Shown here one piece after another: positions 16,106-23,172 of a stretch of 35,852 bases of DNA. Source of the stretch: Spirulina sp. SIO3F2 (GTDB lineage Bacteria; Cyanobacteriota; Cyanobacteriia; Cyanobacteriales; Spirulinaceae); the NCBI GenBank assembly GCA_010672165.1, contig JAAHHN010000047.1, forward strand, positions 1-35,852. Reading direction: 5' to 3'. A program made the position numbers and the translations under genes. Within the stretch, counting starts at the first letter, position 1. The number at the start of each line of letters is the position of its first letter. The notes below the pieces were generated by a model. It was given only the letters and a program-made list of their open reading frames with translations. It did no database searches and was not told the DNA's origin.

Positions 16106-17491
16106 ATGATGGCAAATATTCTCCTGAAACCAAAAAAGCCGATGATGAACCCATGGCTGTGGCGATCGCTCCTCACCCTAACTCCCCTTTGCATGAGCCT
16201 GCCCGCTTGGGCTGCTGACCCTGCCGCGATCGCACAATTGCTTGAAACCAACCAATGCGTCAACTGTGACCTCTCTGGCGCAGACTTAGCCGGGGCGAAT
16301 CTGTTTGGGGCGAATCTGGTGAATGCGGATCTCTCAGGAGCAGACTTATCTGGTGCGCATCTGGGCAGCGCCAACCTGATGGATGCAAATCTGACGGATG
16401 CGAATCTAGAGCGGGCCTATCTCTACGAAGCCCGGCTTGATGATGCCGTCCTCGATCGCGCCAACCTCTCCTCGGCTTATTTACGCGAACAGGATCTCTC
16501 TAGTACCAGTTTGACAGGGACACAGTTTCGGAATGCCAACCTCTCCTATGCCTATCTAGCCGGGGTTTCCCTGGCTGGGGCGGATCTTGAGGGGGTGAAT
16601 TTCAAGCAGGCTCACCTCAGTGGCACTGACGCAGAACTGGCCAATATTTTCGGCGTTAAACTCACACAAGGGGTCTTGGGGATGGCGTTTTGCAACGGAT
16701 TTCTAGAGGATTTTCCCCTGTTTGGCTCGCCCGGCTCCAACGCAACCACGCCAATTCAACTTGAAGAAGAACGCGACTTCCTCTCCTTTGCTAACTTAGC
16801 CGATGCCAATCTTACCGATGCCAATCTCCAAGGCGCCAACTTGATTGGGGCCAACCTACGGGGCAGTAATCTCCAAGGGGCCAATCTGCAAGCTGCCTGT
16901 ATGCCCTATGCTGAACTCCACGGCGCAAATCTGACCAACGCTCAACTCGAAGGGGCGACAGTGAACCGAGCGATGTTTGCCCGCACCACACTTCAAGGCG
17001 CAACGGGGGTTGACCTCAGTGAGGCATATCGGTCTGAACAGGAGCGTCAGATTGCAATTTGGCAAGTTGCCACCCGACGCTATGTCCGGTCGGCGGCAAA
17101 TGAGCAGTCTTACAAAACCGACTATGAGGAGAGTGAGTTTAGCGAGACGCTTAGTCAACTGGATGCTGAACAACCGGATGATGGCGCGTATGAATATCAA
17201 CAAACGATTCAGGCATCGGAAGGTTCAGGACTGGACATTGTGATTATTGAAGCAACTCCGCGCCGTGCTGGGCTGAAGGGTTATATTGCGGTGGTGGTTG
17301 CAATCGTCGCAACGGAGGAAGATGCCGCTGACGATCCGGATGCATCCCAGTGGAGCGGCACACGGGTTTATATGTGCGAGAGTGAAACCAATACGACCAG
17401 CGCTTTGATTGAATTGCCGATCGCGCTAACTGCGGATCAACCGTTTGAATGTCCAGCCGGAACGATTGAAACCTCACCCTATGGTTATTAA
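16106..17491 (+). CDS. Exported pentapeptide-repeat protein with an extra C-terminal domain
   Basis: A 461-residue protein. Residues 1-36 are a signal peptide (basic start, WLWRSLLTLTPLCMSLPAWA, likely cut after AWA), so it acts in the periplasm or thylakoid lumen. Residues about 50-185 and 228-305 are two blocks of pentapeptide repeats A(D/N)LXX (for example SGADLAGANLFGANLVNADL), which form a right-handed quadrilateral helix. The gap between them (about 186-227) holds CNGFLEDFPLFG. Residues about 310-461 have no pentapeptides and form a separate acidic region with EQSYKTDYEESEFSETL and a strand-rich part (LDIVIIEATPRRAGLKGYIAVVVAIVAT). The tail domain is unknown to me. A strong terminator follows at 17633. 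Confidence 0.88.
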   Translation: MMANILLKPKKPMMNPWLWRSLLTLTPLCMSLPAWAADPAAIAQLLETNQCVNCDLSGADLAGANLFGANLVNADLSGADLSGAHLGSANLMDANLTDANLERAYLYEARLDDAVLDRANLSSAYLREQDLSSTSLTGTQFRNANLSYAYLAGVSLAGADLEGVNFKQAHLSGTDAELANIFGVKLTQGVLGMAFCNGFLEDFPLFGSPGSNATTPIQLEEERDFLSFANLADANLTDANLQGANLIGANLRGSNLQGANLQAACMPYAELHGANLTNAQLEGATVNRAMFARTTLQGATGVDLSEAYRSEQERQIAIWQVATRRYVRSAANEQSYKTDYEESEFSETLSQLDAEQPDDGAYEYQQTIQASEGSGLDIVIIEATPRRAGLKGYIAVVVAIVATEEDAADDPDASQWSGTRVYMCESETNTTSALIELPIALTADQPFECPAGTIETSPYGY

Positions 17492-17507
17492 GTCAGGGTT
17501 TTAGGGA

Positions 17508-17611
17508 CTAGTACAAGGTGGCGGAAATAAGCCATCCATTCAAAATTCACAGAATGCTTGTTGTACAAGCACTTTGAACTCTGAACTCTGAACTCCGCCT
17601 CGCGGTACTAG
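17508..17611 (+). mobile_element. Miniature inverted-repeat element, copy 3
   Basis: 104 bp bounded by CTAGTAC (17508-17514) and GTACTAG (17605-17611). The outer 18 bases of the two ends match at 14 positions when one is inverted. It contains GCGGAAATAAGCCATCCATT and three TCTGAAC/TTTGAAC heptamers, and it is uninterrupted. It is the cleanest copy and defines the element. It lies directly after the pentapeptide gene and before its terminator. Confidence 0.85.
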
Positions 17612-17632
17612 GGGGTTTGAGTTGAGTAAGCC

Positions 17633-17669
17633 GCGATCGCTCATCTCATTTTGAGCGATCGCTTTTTTT
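17633..17669 (+). terminator. Intrinsic terminator built from two HIP1 sites
   Basis: GCGATCGCTCA (17633-17643) pairs perfectly with TGAGCGATCGC (17652-17662) and is followed by seven T (17663-17669). Each arm contains a complete HIP1 octamer. It would end transcription of the pentapeptide-repeat gene through the miniature element. Confidence 0.9.
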
Positions 17670-17677
17670 CCACCCCC

Positions 17678-18256
17678 CTAACTTGCCCCAATCTGCCGTT
17701 TTCCCAGCCAATTGCGGAAGCGTCGCCAGAGCGCCCGCACAACCTTTCGCTGATCGATCAAATGCAAGATCACCACAGCCAAAAAGAGACTCGCGCACAA
17801 CCCATGCAGATCGCTGGCAAACCCTAAAACTGCTTTGTTCTCAGGAAAGAGATCGGGCAAGACCAAACCGAAGAAACGCACGTTTTGGGCCTTGAATGAG
17901 TTGGAGAGGAAAATGCCTGTGAGGGGAACCGCCAACATAAAGCCGTAGATCACAGTGTGAAGCACCACATGGCGCAACCAAGGCAGTGTGAATTTGGGAT
18001 GACGTTTGACATATTTGCGCAACCATACTTGCAGGAGAGTCACGATCCGCCAACTCAGGAGCATCAGGGTCAAAATCCCGAGGGATTTATGAAAGCTATA
18101 AAGGGGCGATCGCACTGGATTGTCCCGCTGGAGCTCTTCCATAATCCACCCGCCGATAAACAGCACGGGATAGAGACCTGCCATCCACCAATGGATAGAC
18201 ATCAGTCGTTGAAAGGCGGAATTGCGGCGGGGTTTAGGGGGGCTGGGGGCAGTCAT
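17678..18256 (-). CDS. Cytochrome b561-like membrane protein
   Basis: A 192-residue protein with four predicted membrane helices. Histidines are placed as in bacterial di-haem cytochrome b561: H22 (SIHWWMAGLYPVLF), H57 (YSFHKSLGIL), and those in LRHVVLHTVIYGFML and LFLAVVILHLI. Such proteins move electrons between quinone and a partner within the membrane. The N-terminus is basic and cytoplasmic, and a basic tail (RRFRNWLGKRQIGAS) follows the last helix. It converges on the pentapeptide gene, with the HIP1 terminator between. No obvious redox partner gene adjoins it. The family is clear; the physiological partner is not. Confidence 0.87.
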   Translation of the reverse strand: MTAPSPPKPRRNSAFQRLMSIHWWMAGLYPVLFIGGWIMEELQRDNPVRSPLYSFHKSLGILTLMLLSWRIVTLLQVWLRKYVKRHPKFTLPWLRHVVLHTVIYGFMLAVPLTGIFLSNSFKAQNVRFFGLVLPDLFPENKAVLGFASDLHGLCASLFLAVVILHLIDQRKVVRALWRRFRNWLGKRQIGAS

Positions 18257-18613
18257 GGGGGTTCAGGGAGTTGATACCAGTTTGCGGTCATTATCCCTTA
18301 AGTTAAGTCGAAGAAATCTGCGATCGCTGCCAGCTTGCAGTAAGTGATTGCCAAATGCACATCCAGCCCACGAAGAACCCTGGCTTCGATTAAGCGCGAT
18401 CGCCTCATTCTGCCGTTTCGCTTGGTTCCTAAACAACCTCTGAGGACTCTAAGGTGAAGCCACTACCAAATGTTACTCTATGTCGGTTTTGCCGTGTCCC
18501 GTCCAGACTATCTTTTAAATCAAATGTATTGTTCTTGCGCGACCTGTCCCATCCCTTTTTCCACCAACGTTTAGATGTCTTCCTGACCCCACGCCAATTG
18601 CACCAACAATCAC
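18257..18613. other. Intergenic region with a doubtful short minus-strand frame
   Basis: 357 bp. Two HIP1-containing stretches lie near 18320 and 18395. On the minus strand a frame of 62 codons (18429-18617) opens with a GTG that overlaps the stop of the gene at 18614-18952 (GTGA overlap). Its product is tryptophan- and lysine-rich (RKTSKRWWKKGWDR) and has no family features. It could be a coupled tiny gene but is more likely chance. I see nothing else here. Confidence 0.4.
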
Positions 18614-18952
18614 TCACTCCAACAGTAATTCAAACTCATTACGGAGCATCTCAACATTGGCGACCCGTGCCACCAGTACATTGTCTTGCCCCACCGTAGC
18701 AAGCTGTCCTTGCCAGTAGTGAATACGCTCCTCGTGTTTGAGCCAGAAGTTCACCATGCGTTGGATTACCTCATCCCAATTCCAGTTGGGTTTGGGGACA
18801 AGTAAATCTGTAGATTTGATTAAGCCATCAAGGGTGCATTCAGGACTACCCAGGTAGGCTTTGCTGTGATGGGGATTCTGCGCCACCCGTTGTTGATATT
18901 CAAAAACGGTCAGGAGGGGAGCGATGCCGAGGATATCAAAGGTATAGGTCAT
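18614..18952 (-). CDS. Small protein of unknown function
   Basis: A 112-residue protein I cannot place in a family. It begins MTYTFDILGIAPLLTVFEYQQRVAQNPHHSKAYLG, continues through LDGLIKSTDLLVPKPNWNWDEVIQRMVNFWLKHEERIHYW, and ends in a helical, acidic tail (MLRNEFELLLE). It is predicted soluble, mainly helical after residue 60, with no signal peptide. The aromatic-rich centre and clean codon structure argue that it is real. It stands alone on the minus strand with A/T-rich DNA upstream (18953-19000) suited to a promoter. Confidence 0.65.
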   Translation of the reverse strand: MTYTFDILGIAPLLTVFEYQQRVAQNPHHSKAYLGSPECTLDGLIKSTDLLVPKPNWNWDEVIQRMVNFWLKHEERIHYWQGQLATVGQDNVLVARVANVEMLRNEFELLLE

Positions 18953-19206
18953 AACAGCAAGATTATTAAAAAAAGCTAAATATTAAACATAATGCCATTC
19001 TAGCGAAGTACTTTAGGCAAATTTGTATTCTGTAAAGCCCTTTTAACCGAATTTTTGTATACGGCTTTTGGGGGTTGACAAATAAGCGCCCTAGTAAATT
19101 GACTTAGCTGTATCCAGTCAATGCCCAATCCGATCGCGCCGCCATCATTTGCTCCAGACCATCAAGCTATGGTTTGATGCGAGAAACCCCTTAAACTCAG
19201 ACTTTC

Positions 19207-19890
19207 ATGCAACAAACCACCCTCAACCTGATCGCGCTGGGCATTTTTTTGATGACGCTCTCGGTCGTGCTTGGCCCCTTGATCCATTTGCCCCAAAGTG
19301 TGCCTGCGATCGCCACGTTAGGTGTATTAGTGTTGGCTACCGCCGATCGCTTTGTCTGGCAGGGTTTGGGCGGCACATTACTTGTTGATTTTGTGGCCCG
19401 GTTTTCTGAGGAGCACCGAGAACGCATCTTGCACCACGAGGCGGGGCATTTCTTGGCTGCCTACCTCTACGAGATTCCGGTGACGGACTATAGCCTCTCG
19501 GCGTGGGAAGCATTTCGCCAAGGTCAGCCAGGGTTTGGGGGTGTGGTATTTGCGGCAGCGGCCCCTGAAGCAAGCAAAACCCTACTGGAGCAACAACAAC
19601 AGGTGAATCGCTATTGCATTACCCTCATGGCGGGTATTGCTGCTGAGCAACTGGAATATCAGAGCGTTGAAGGAGGCGGTGACGATCGTCGTCAATTGAT
19701 CAATGCGTTGGCAGATTTGGGCTTAAGTGGTGAGGCAATCCGGCTTAAACTGCAATGGGCCCAGGTACAAGCTCAGGGATTGATTGAGCGGAACCAAGCG
19801 GCTTATGCGGGTTTGGTGGCAGCCATGCGCGATCGCAAACCTGTCGCAGATTGTTTAGACCTGCTGGCAGCTCAAACTGCAACAGCCTAA
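19207..19890 (+). CDS. Membrane-bound M41 (FtsH-like) zinc peptidase domain without AAA+ ATPase
   Basis: A 227-residue protein with two N-terminal hydrophobic segments (about 5-30 and 34-48), followed by a peptidase-like domain. The zinc-binding HEAGH motif is at 77-81 (LHHEAGHFLAAYLYEIPV). Helical segments GIAAEQLEY and GGGDDRRQL follow; D159 or D160 is the likely third zinc ligand, as in FtsH. The AAA+ module that feeds substrates to FtsH is absent, so this would be an ATP-independent or partner-dependent membrane peptidase, or a regulator. Such stand-alone domains are annotated in cyanobacteria as ATP-dependent Zn proteases, although no ATPase is present. The pseudouridine synthase gene follows after a ten-base gap. 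Confidence 0.82.
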   Translation: MQQTTLNLIALGIFLMTLSVVLGPLIHLPQSVPAIATLGVLVLATADRFVWQGLGGTLLVDFVARFSEEHRERILHHEAGHFLAAYLYEIPVTDYSLSAWEAFRQGQPGFGGVVFAAAAPEASKTLLEQQQQVNRYCITLMAGIAAEQLEYQSVEGGGDDRRQLINALADLGLSGEAIRLKLQWAQVQAQGLIERNQAAYAGLVAAMRDRKPVADCLDLLAAQTATA

Positions 19891-19900
19891 ATCTTGTTTT

Positions 19901-20812
19901 ATGCCTCTTAACCAAGGCTGGGTTTACCGCGATCGCATCACGCCTAAAACCGCTGGCCAAACTGCTCTCGACTATTACACTCACCGTTACAGCCACTCTA
20001 GCTGTGAGGAATGGCGCAATCGCTTCGACGCTGGTCAGATGCGTCACCAGGGGGAACCGATTGCCCCAGATACCTGGCTAAAATCAGGTTGGCAACTGGA
20101 ATATCACCGGCCGCCCTGGTCAGAACCCGAGGTTCCCCTCACCATTGAGACCCTGTACGACGATGCCGATCTATTGGTCGTCGCCAAACCTGCTGGGTTG
20201 CCCGTCTTGCCAGGAGGCGGCTTTGTGCAACATACCTTGCTGCACCAGTTGCAACAACAATATCCTGGCATTGCACCTGTGCATCGTTTGGGACGGGGAA
20301 CCTCGGGGGTGATATTGCTGGCGCGATCGCCCCAGACCCGCGCAGCCCTAAGCGCCCAGTTTCGCCACCAACAGATTCAGAAAGTCTATCGGGCGCTGGT
20401 GGGCCCAATTGAACCCGATATGCCTGATACCGTTGAGTTGGCCTACGCGATCGGCAAATGTCCTCATCTGCATCTAGGCTACCTCTACAGCGCTACGCCT
20501 AAAGGACAAGCAGCCTGGAGTCGCGCCACAATTCTCGATCGTCGCCACGACAGCACTCTGCTGGATGTGGCAATCCGCACCGGCCGCCCCCATCAAATTC
20601 GCATCCATTTGGCCGCTTGGGGCTATCCACTGCTTGGCGATCCCCTCTACACGGTCGGTGGTGTGGCTAACCCTTCCAATCCTCATGCCACTCCTGGTGA
20701 TTGTGGCTATTGGCTCCATGCCCATCGCGTGCAGTTTCAGCATCCAAGCACAGGTAAGGTTATTCGCGTTGAAGCAGCGGCCCCTCCCTGTTTGTTGCGA
20801 TTGGAGTCATAA
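19901..20812 (+). CDS. RluA-family pseudouridine synthase with Gly in place of the catalytic Asp
   Basis: A 303-residue protein resembling RluA/RluD-type RNA pseudouridine synthases. The N-terminal part (about 14-70) is S4-like, and the catalytic domain begins near TIETLYDDADLLVVAKPAGLPVLPGGG. The active-site motif, normally HRLDxxTSG, reads HRLGRGTSG (128-136), so the nucleophilic aspartate position is glycine 131. Other family landmarks are present: VYRALVGPI and the GRPHQIRIHLAAWGYPLLGDPLY block. I recall HRLGRGTSG in a divergent branch of plastid and cyanobacterial homologues, but cannot confirm that here. It is co-directional with the zinc peptidase gene (ten-base gap), suggesting one transcript. 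Whether it is catalytically active is uncertain. Confidence 0.88.
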   Translation: MPLNQGWVYRDRITPKTAGQTALDYYTHRYSHSSCEEWRNRFDAGQMRHQGEPIAPDTWLKSGWQLEYHRPPWSEPEVPLTIETLYDDADLLVVAKPAGLPVLPGGGFVQHTLLHQLQQQYPGIAPVHRLGRGTSGVILLARSPQTRAALSAQFRHQQIQKVYRALVGPIEPDMPDTVELAYAIGKCPHLHLGYLYSATPKGQAAWSRATILDRRHDSTLLDVAIRTGRPHQIRIHLAAWGYPLLGDPLYTVGGVANPSNPHATPGDCGYWLHAHRVQFQHPSTGKVIRVEAAAPPCLLRLES

Positions 20813-20869
20813 GCTGTATGGGGATTATGCCTGTGCTGTACCCACCCTTCAGCTCTTGTGGGTTTTGAG

Positions 20870-21775
20870 TTATTCCAACGCTGCCCGGAGCTGACCTTGA
20901 TGCTCTACCAACCGCACTTCTGCCGTTGCCCGATCGCATCCGCCCCAATGCATCATCAGCGCTAACTTCACTGACTTACCGCTAGCCACCAACAATTCCT
21001 CTGCTGCTGCGCGATCAAGATCAGTGAGATCCTGCAAAATTCGTAGGGCGCGATCGTGCAGCTTGCTATTAGTCACCGCCACATCAATCATACGATTGCC
21101 ATAAACCTTGCCCAGCTTAACCATTACCCCCGTTGAGAGGATATTCAGCGCCATCTTCGTCACTGTCCCTGCCTTTAGCCGCGTTGACCCTGCCAACACC
21201 TCCGGTCCCACCAATAGCCGCAAATTGACATCTGCCTCACAGAGTACTTGCTCGGCCGGTACACAAGCAATAAAGATCGTTGTCGCCCCTCGCTGACGCG
21301 CTTCACTTAAAGCCCCATGCACATAGGGCGTTGTTCCCCCTGCGGTGATGCCCACTACGACATCATTAGCCGTGATGGCGCGATCTGCGATCGCTACTGC
21401 CCCATCTTCAGCGCGATCTTCCAGGGCTTCCGAACTGCGAAACATTGCCCCTTCACCCCCCGCGAGAATGCCCTGTACCATTTCTGGTTTAGTGCAAAAC
21501 GTGGGGGGACATTCAGCGGCATCCAGTACCCCTAAGCGACCACTAGTGCCCGCCCCCACATAAAAGAGGCGTCCACCTTGACTTAAAGATGCACTAGTGA
21601 GATCCACTGCTTGGGCCAGTTCAGTTCGGCAAGCTGCGATCGCTTGCACCGTCTGAGCGTCTTCCTGGTTGAAAACATCCACCAGTTCCACTGTGCTCAG
21701 CTCATCCAAATTTTGGCTGTTGGGGTTAATCTGCTCTGTGAGCAAATGCCCCCGTGAAGATGTTGGAGTTGTCAT
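20870..21775 (-). CDS. murQ: N-acetylmuramic acid 6-phosphate etherase
   Basis: Cleaves the lactyl ether of MurNAc 6-phosphate to give GlcNAc 6-phosphate and lactate, in peptidoglycan recycling; cytoplasmic. The 301-residue protein has the SIS domain with YVGAGTSGRLGVLDAAECPPTF, where the glutamate of AAEC is the catalytic acid. The second conserved segment GITAGGTTPYVHGALSEARQRGA and the C-terminal LTDLDRAAAEELLVASGKSVKLALMM are also present. The length is standard. Its upstream neighbour, the DUF3110 gene, ends six bases before the murQ start, so the pair forms an operon with murQ second. It converges on the pseudouridine synthase gene. Confidence 0.96.
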   Translation of the reverse strand: MTTPTSSRGHLLTEQINPNSQNLDELSTVELVDVFNQEDAQTVQAIAACRTELAQAVDLTSASLSQGGRLFYVGAGTSGRLGVLDAAECPPTFCTKPEMVQGILAGGEGAMFRSSEALEDRAEDGAVAIADRAITANDVVVGITAGGTTPYVHGALSEARQRGATTIFIACVPAEQVLCEADVNLRLLVGPEVLAGSTRLKAGTVTKMALNILSTGVMVKLGKVYGNRMIDVAVTNSKLHDRALRILQDLTDLDRAAAEELLVASGKSVKLALMMHWGGCDRATAEVRLVEHQGQLRAALE

Positions 21776-21781
21776 AACGGA

Positions 21782-22195
21782 CTAGAGCAACCCCTCCAAA
21801 AACCGACGTTTGGCATCGAGTTCTTCTTGGCTCATTTCACCTGTCTGTTCTCGCTCAGGCATTTCAGCCGGGGCATTAGGCTCAGGGGCGACTCCCTGCT
21901 CTAGGGCCGTTTGATCAACGTTGTTTTCTGGGGGAATTTCTAAGCGCCCTGATTCAACCCATTCAAACTCGTAGCCCGCTTCCCGACAAAATTCTTCAAT
22001 CTCATCAGCCGGAAATTCTTCTACGCTAGGAGCCGGAAAGTCCTGAGCCTCCAACAACAGCGCATAGCGAGTCGCATCATCTTGATCTTCAAACATCAAG
22101 ATTTTGTTGCTCCCACCCATTTGAATGGTGTGGATGCCTTCATTTTCACTCCCAGCGTTAATGAGAAGCACAAACACGCGTTTTGGGGCAAGCAT
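21782..22195 (-). CDS. DUF3110 domain protein
   Basis: A 137-residue cyanobacterial protein of the DUF3110 family. The domain covers about residues 5-85: RVFVLLINAGSENEGIHTIQMGGSNKILMFEDQDDATRYALLLEAQDFPAPSVEEFPADEIEEFC. A short acidic and proline-rich tail follows, ending in the helical EELDAKRRFLEGLL. The family is restricted to oxygenic phototrophs and its molecular role is not established. It is the first gene of a two-gene unit with murQ. The upstream 190 bp to the divergent Uma2 gene is A/T-rich. Confidence 0.85.
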   Translation of the reverse strand: MLAPKRVFVLLINAGSENEGIHTIQMGGSNKILMFEDQDDATRYALLLEAQDFPAPSVEEFPADEIEEFCREAGYEFEWVESGRLEIPPENNVDQTALEQGVAPEPNAPAEMPEREQTGEMSQEELDAKRRFLEGLL

Positions 22196-22391
22196 AACGA
22201 CCTTTTTTCACAGATATCCTTATTATATTTTTTCTATTGTGCCAGAAGTCTGGCTCAGATATTGGGGAGTTTTTCGGCAATGCGAGTGCGGGGACGCAAT
22301 ACCAGCCCGTTCTTCCCCATTTCTTGACGCTTGCTTCAATTTCTCCAAACCCCCGCTACAATCATAGGAATAAATCCTGCCCGATCGCGCC

Positions 22392-23123
22392 ATGCTTGCC
22401 ACCCCGCGCCCCCTCATCATCACCTGGGACAAACTCCCAGATGACTACCTTCTTCCCGATGACCCTGTGGACAATCGTACCCAACCTGCCCTTGCTGAAG
22501 CGCTCAGCAACGCCCTGCGCAGCAACCAATACACTAGCGATCGCAGTCTCACCGCCACCAACTATGCCATCTGTGCCACCGTCAATGGTCACACTGTCGT
22601 CAAAGCTCCCGACTGGTTTTATGTGTCCCGATTTAGCGCTGAACCGAATGAAATTGAGCGCAGCTATACCCCCCAACTCCAAGGCGATTTCCCAATAGTC
22701 GTGATGGAATTCCTGTCTGAAACTGAAGAAACTGAATACTCCGTCAAACCCACCCATCCCCCTGGTAAATGGTTCTTTTATGAACAGGTGCTCAAGGTTC
22801 CGGTCTATATCATCTTTGAACCCCACCAAAATATCTTGGAAGTCTATCGCCTGGATGATGCCGGAAAATATCAGCTCTCGACCCCCAACGATCAGGGATA
22901 CTACTGGTTACCGGAACTGAAACTGTTTTTAGGCACCTGGTTCGGTCATGGCTTTGAGCGCACTGGCCATTGGTTGCGCTGGTGGGACACCAACGAAAAT
23001 TTACTACTCTGGAGTGATGAACAGGTCGAACAGGAACGTGAACGGGCTGATAAAGAACGAGCGCGGGCTGAGAAACTCTTGGCGCAACTCCGGGCAGCAG
23101 GCATTGATCCTGTAGAGGAATGA
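22392..23123 (+). CDS. Uma2 family (DUF820) predicted restriction-endonuclease-fold protein
   Basis: A 243-residue member of the Uma2/DUF820 family, very abundant in cyanobacteria and predicted to have a PD-(D/E)XK fold. The fold region runs from about residue 60 to 190. Candidate acidic residues lie in KAPDWFYV and in FPIVVMEFLSETEETEY, followed by the family sequence KWFFYEQVLKVPVYIIFEPHQNILEVYRL. The C-terminal 40 residues form a charged coiled coil (EQVEQERERADKERARAEKLLAQLRAAGI), a common Uma2 ending. No activity has been firmly assigned to most members. The P-type ATPase gene begins 49 bp downstream on the same strand, probably with a separate role. Confidence 0.88.
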   Translation: MLATPRPLIITWDKLPDDYLLPDDPVDNRTQPALAEALSNALRSNQYTSDRSLTATNYAICATVNGHTVVKAPDWFYVSRFSAEPNEIERSYTPQLQGDFPIVVMEFLSETEETEYSVKPTHPPGKWFFYEQVLKVPVYIIFEPHQNILEVYRLDDAGKYQLSTPNDQGYYWLPELKLFLGTWFGHGFERTGHWLRWWDTNENLLLWSDEQVEQERERADKERARAEKLLAQLRAAGIDPVEE

Positions 23124-23172
23124 TCAAAGCGATCGCCACCTTCCATGCCAAAACCCCACATAATAGGGAACG

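Noticed and set aside
17338-17350. Sequence matching the inverted end of the inner miniature element (TGCATCCCAGT) inside the pentapeptide gene
   Set aside because: Short match within an intact, in-frame coding region with no second end or duplication; chance.
18429-18617. A 62-codon minus-strand frame opening with GTG overlapping the stop of the upstream gene
   Set aside because: The GTGA overlap is suggestive of coupling, but the product has an odd W/K/R-rich composition, no family features and no ribosome site beyond chance.
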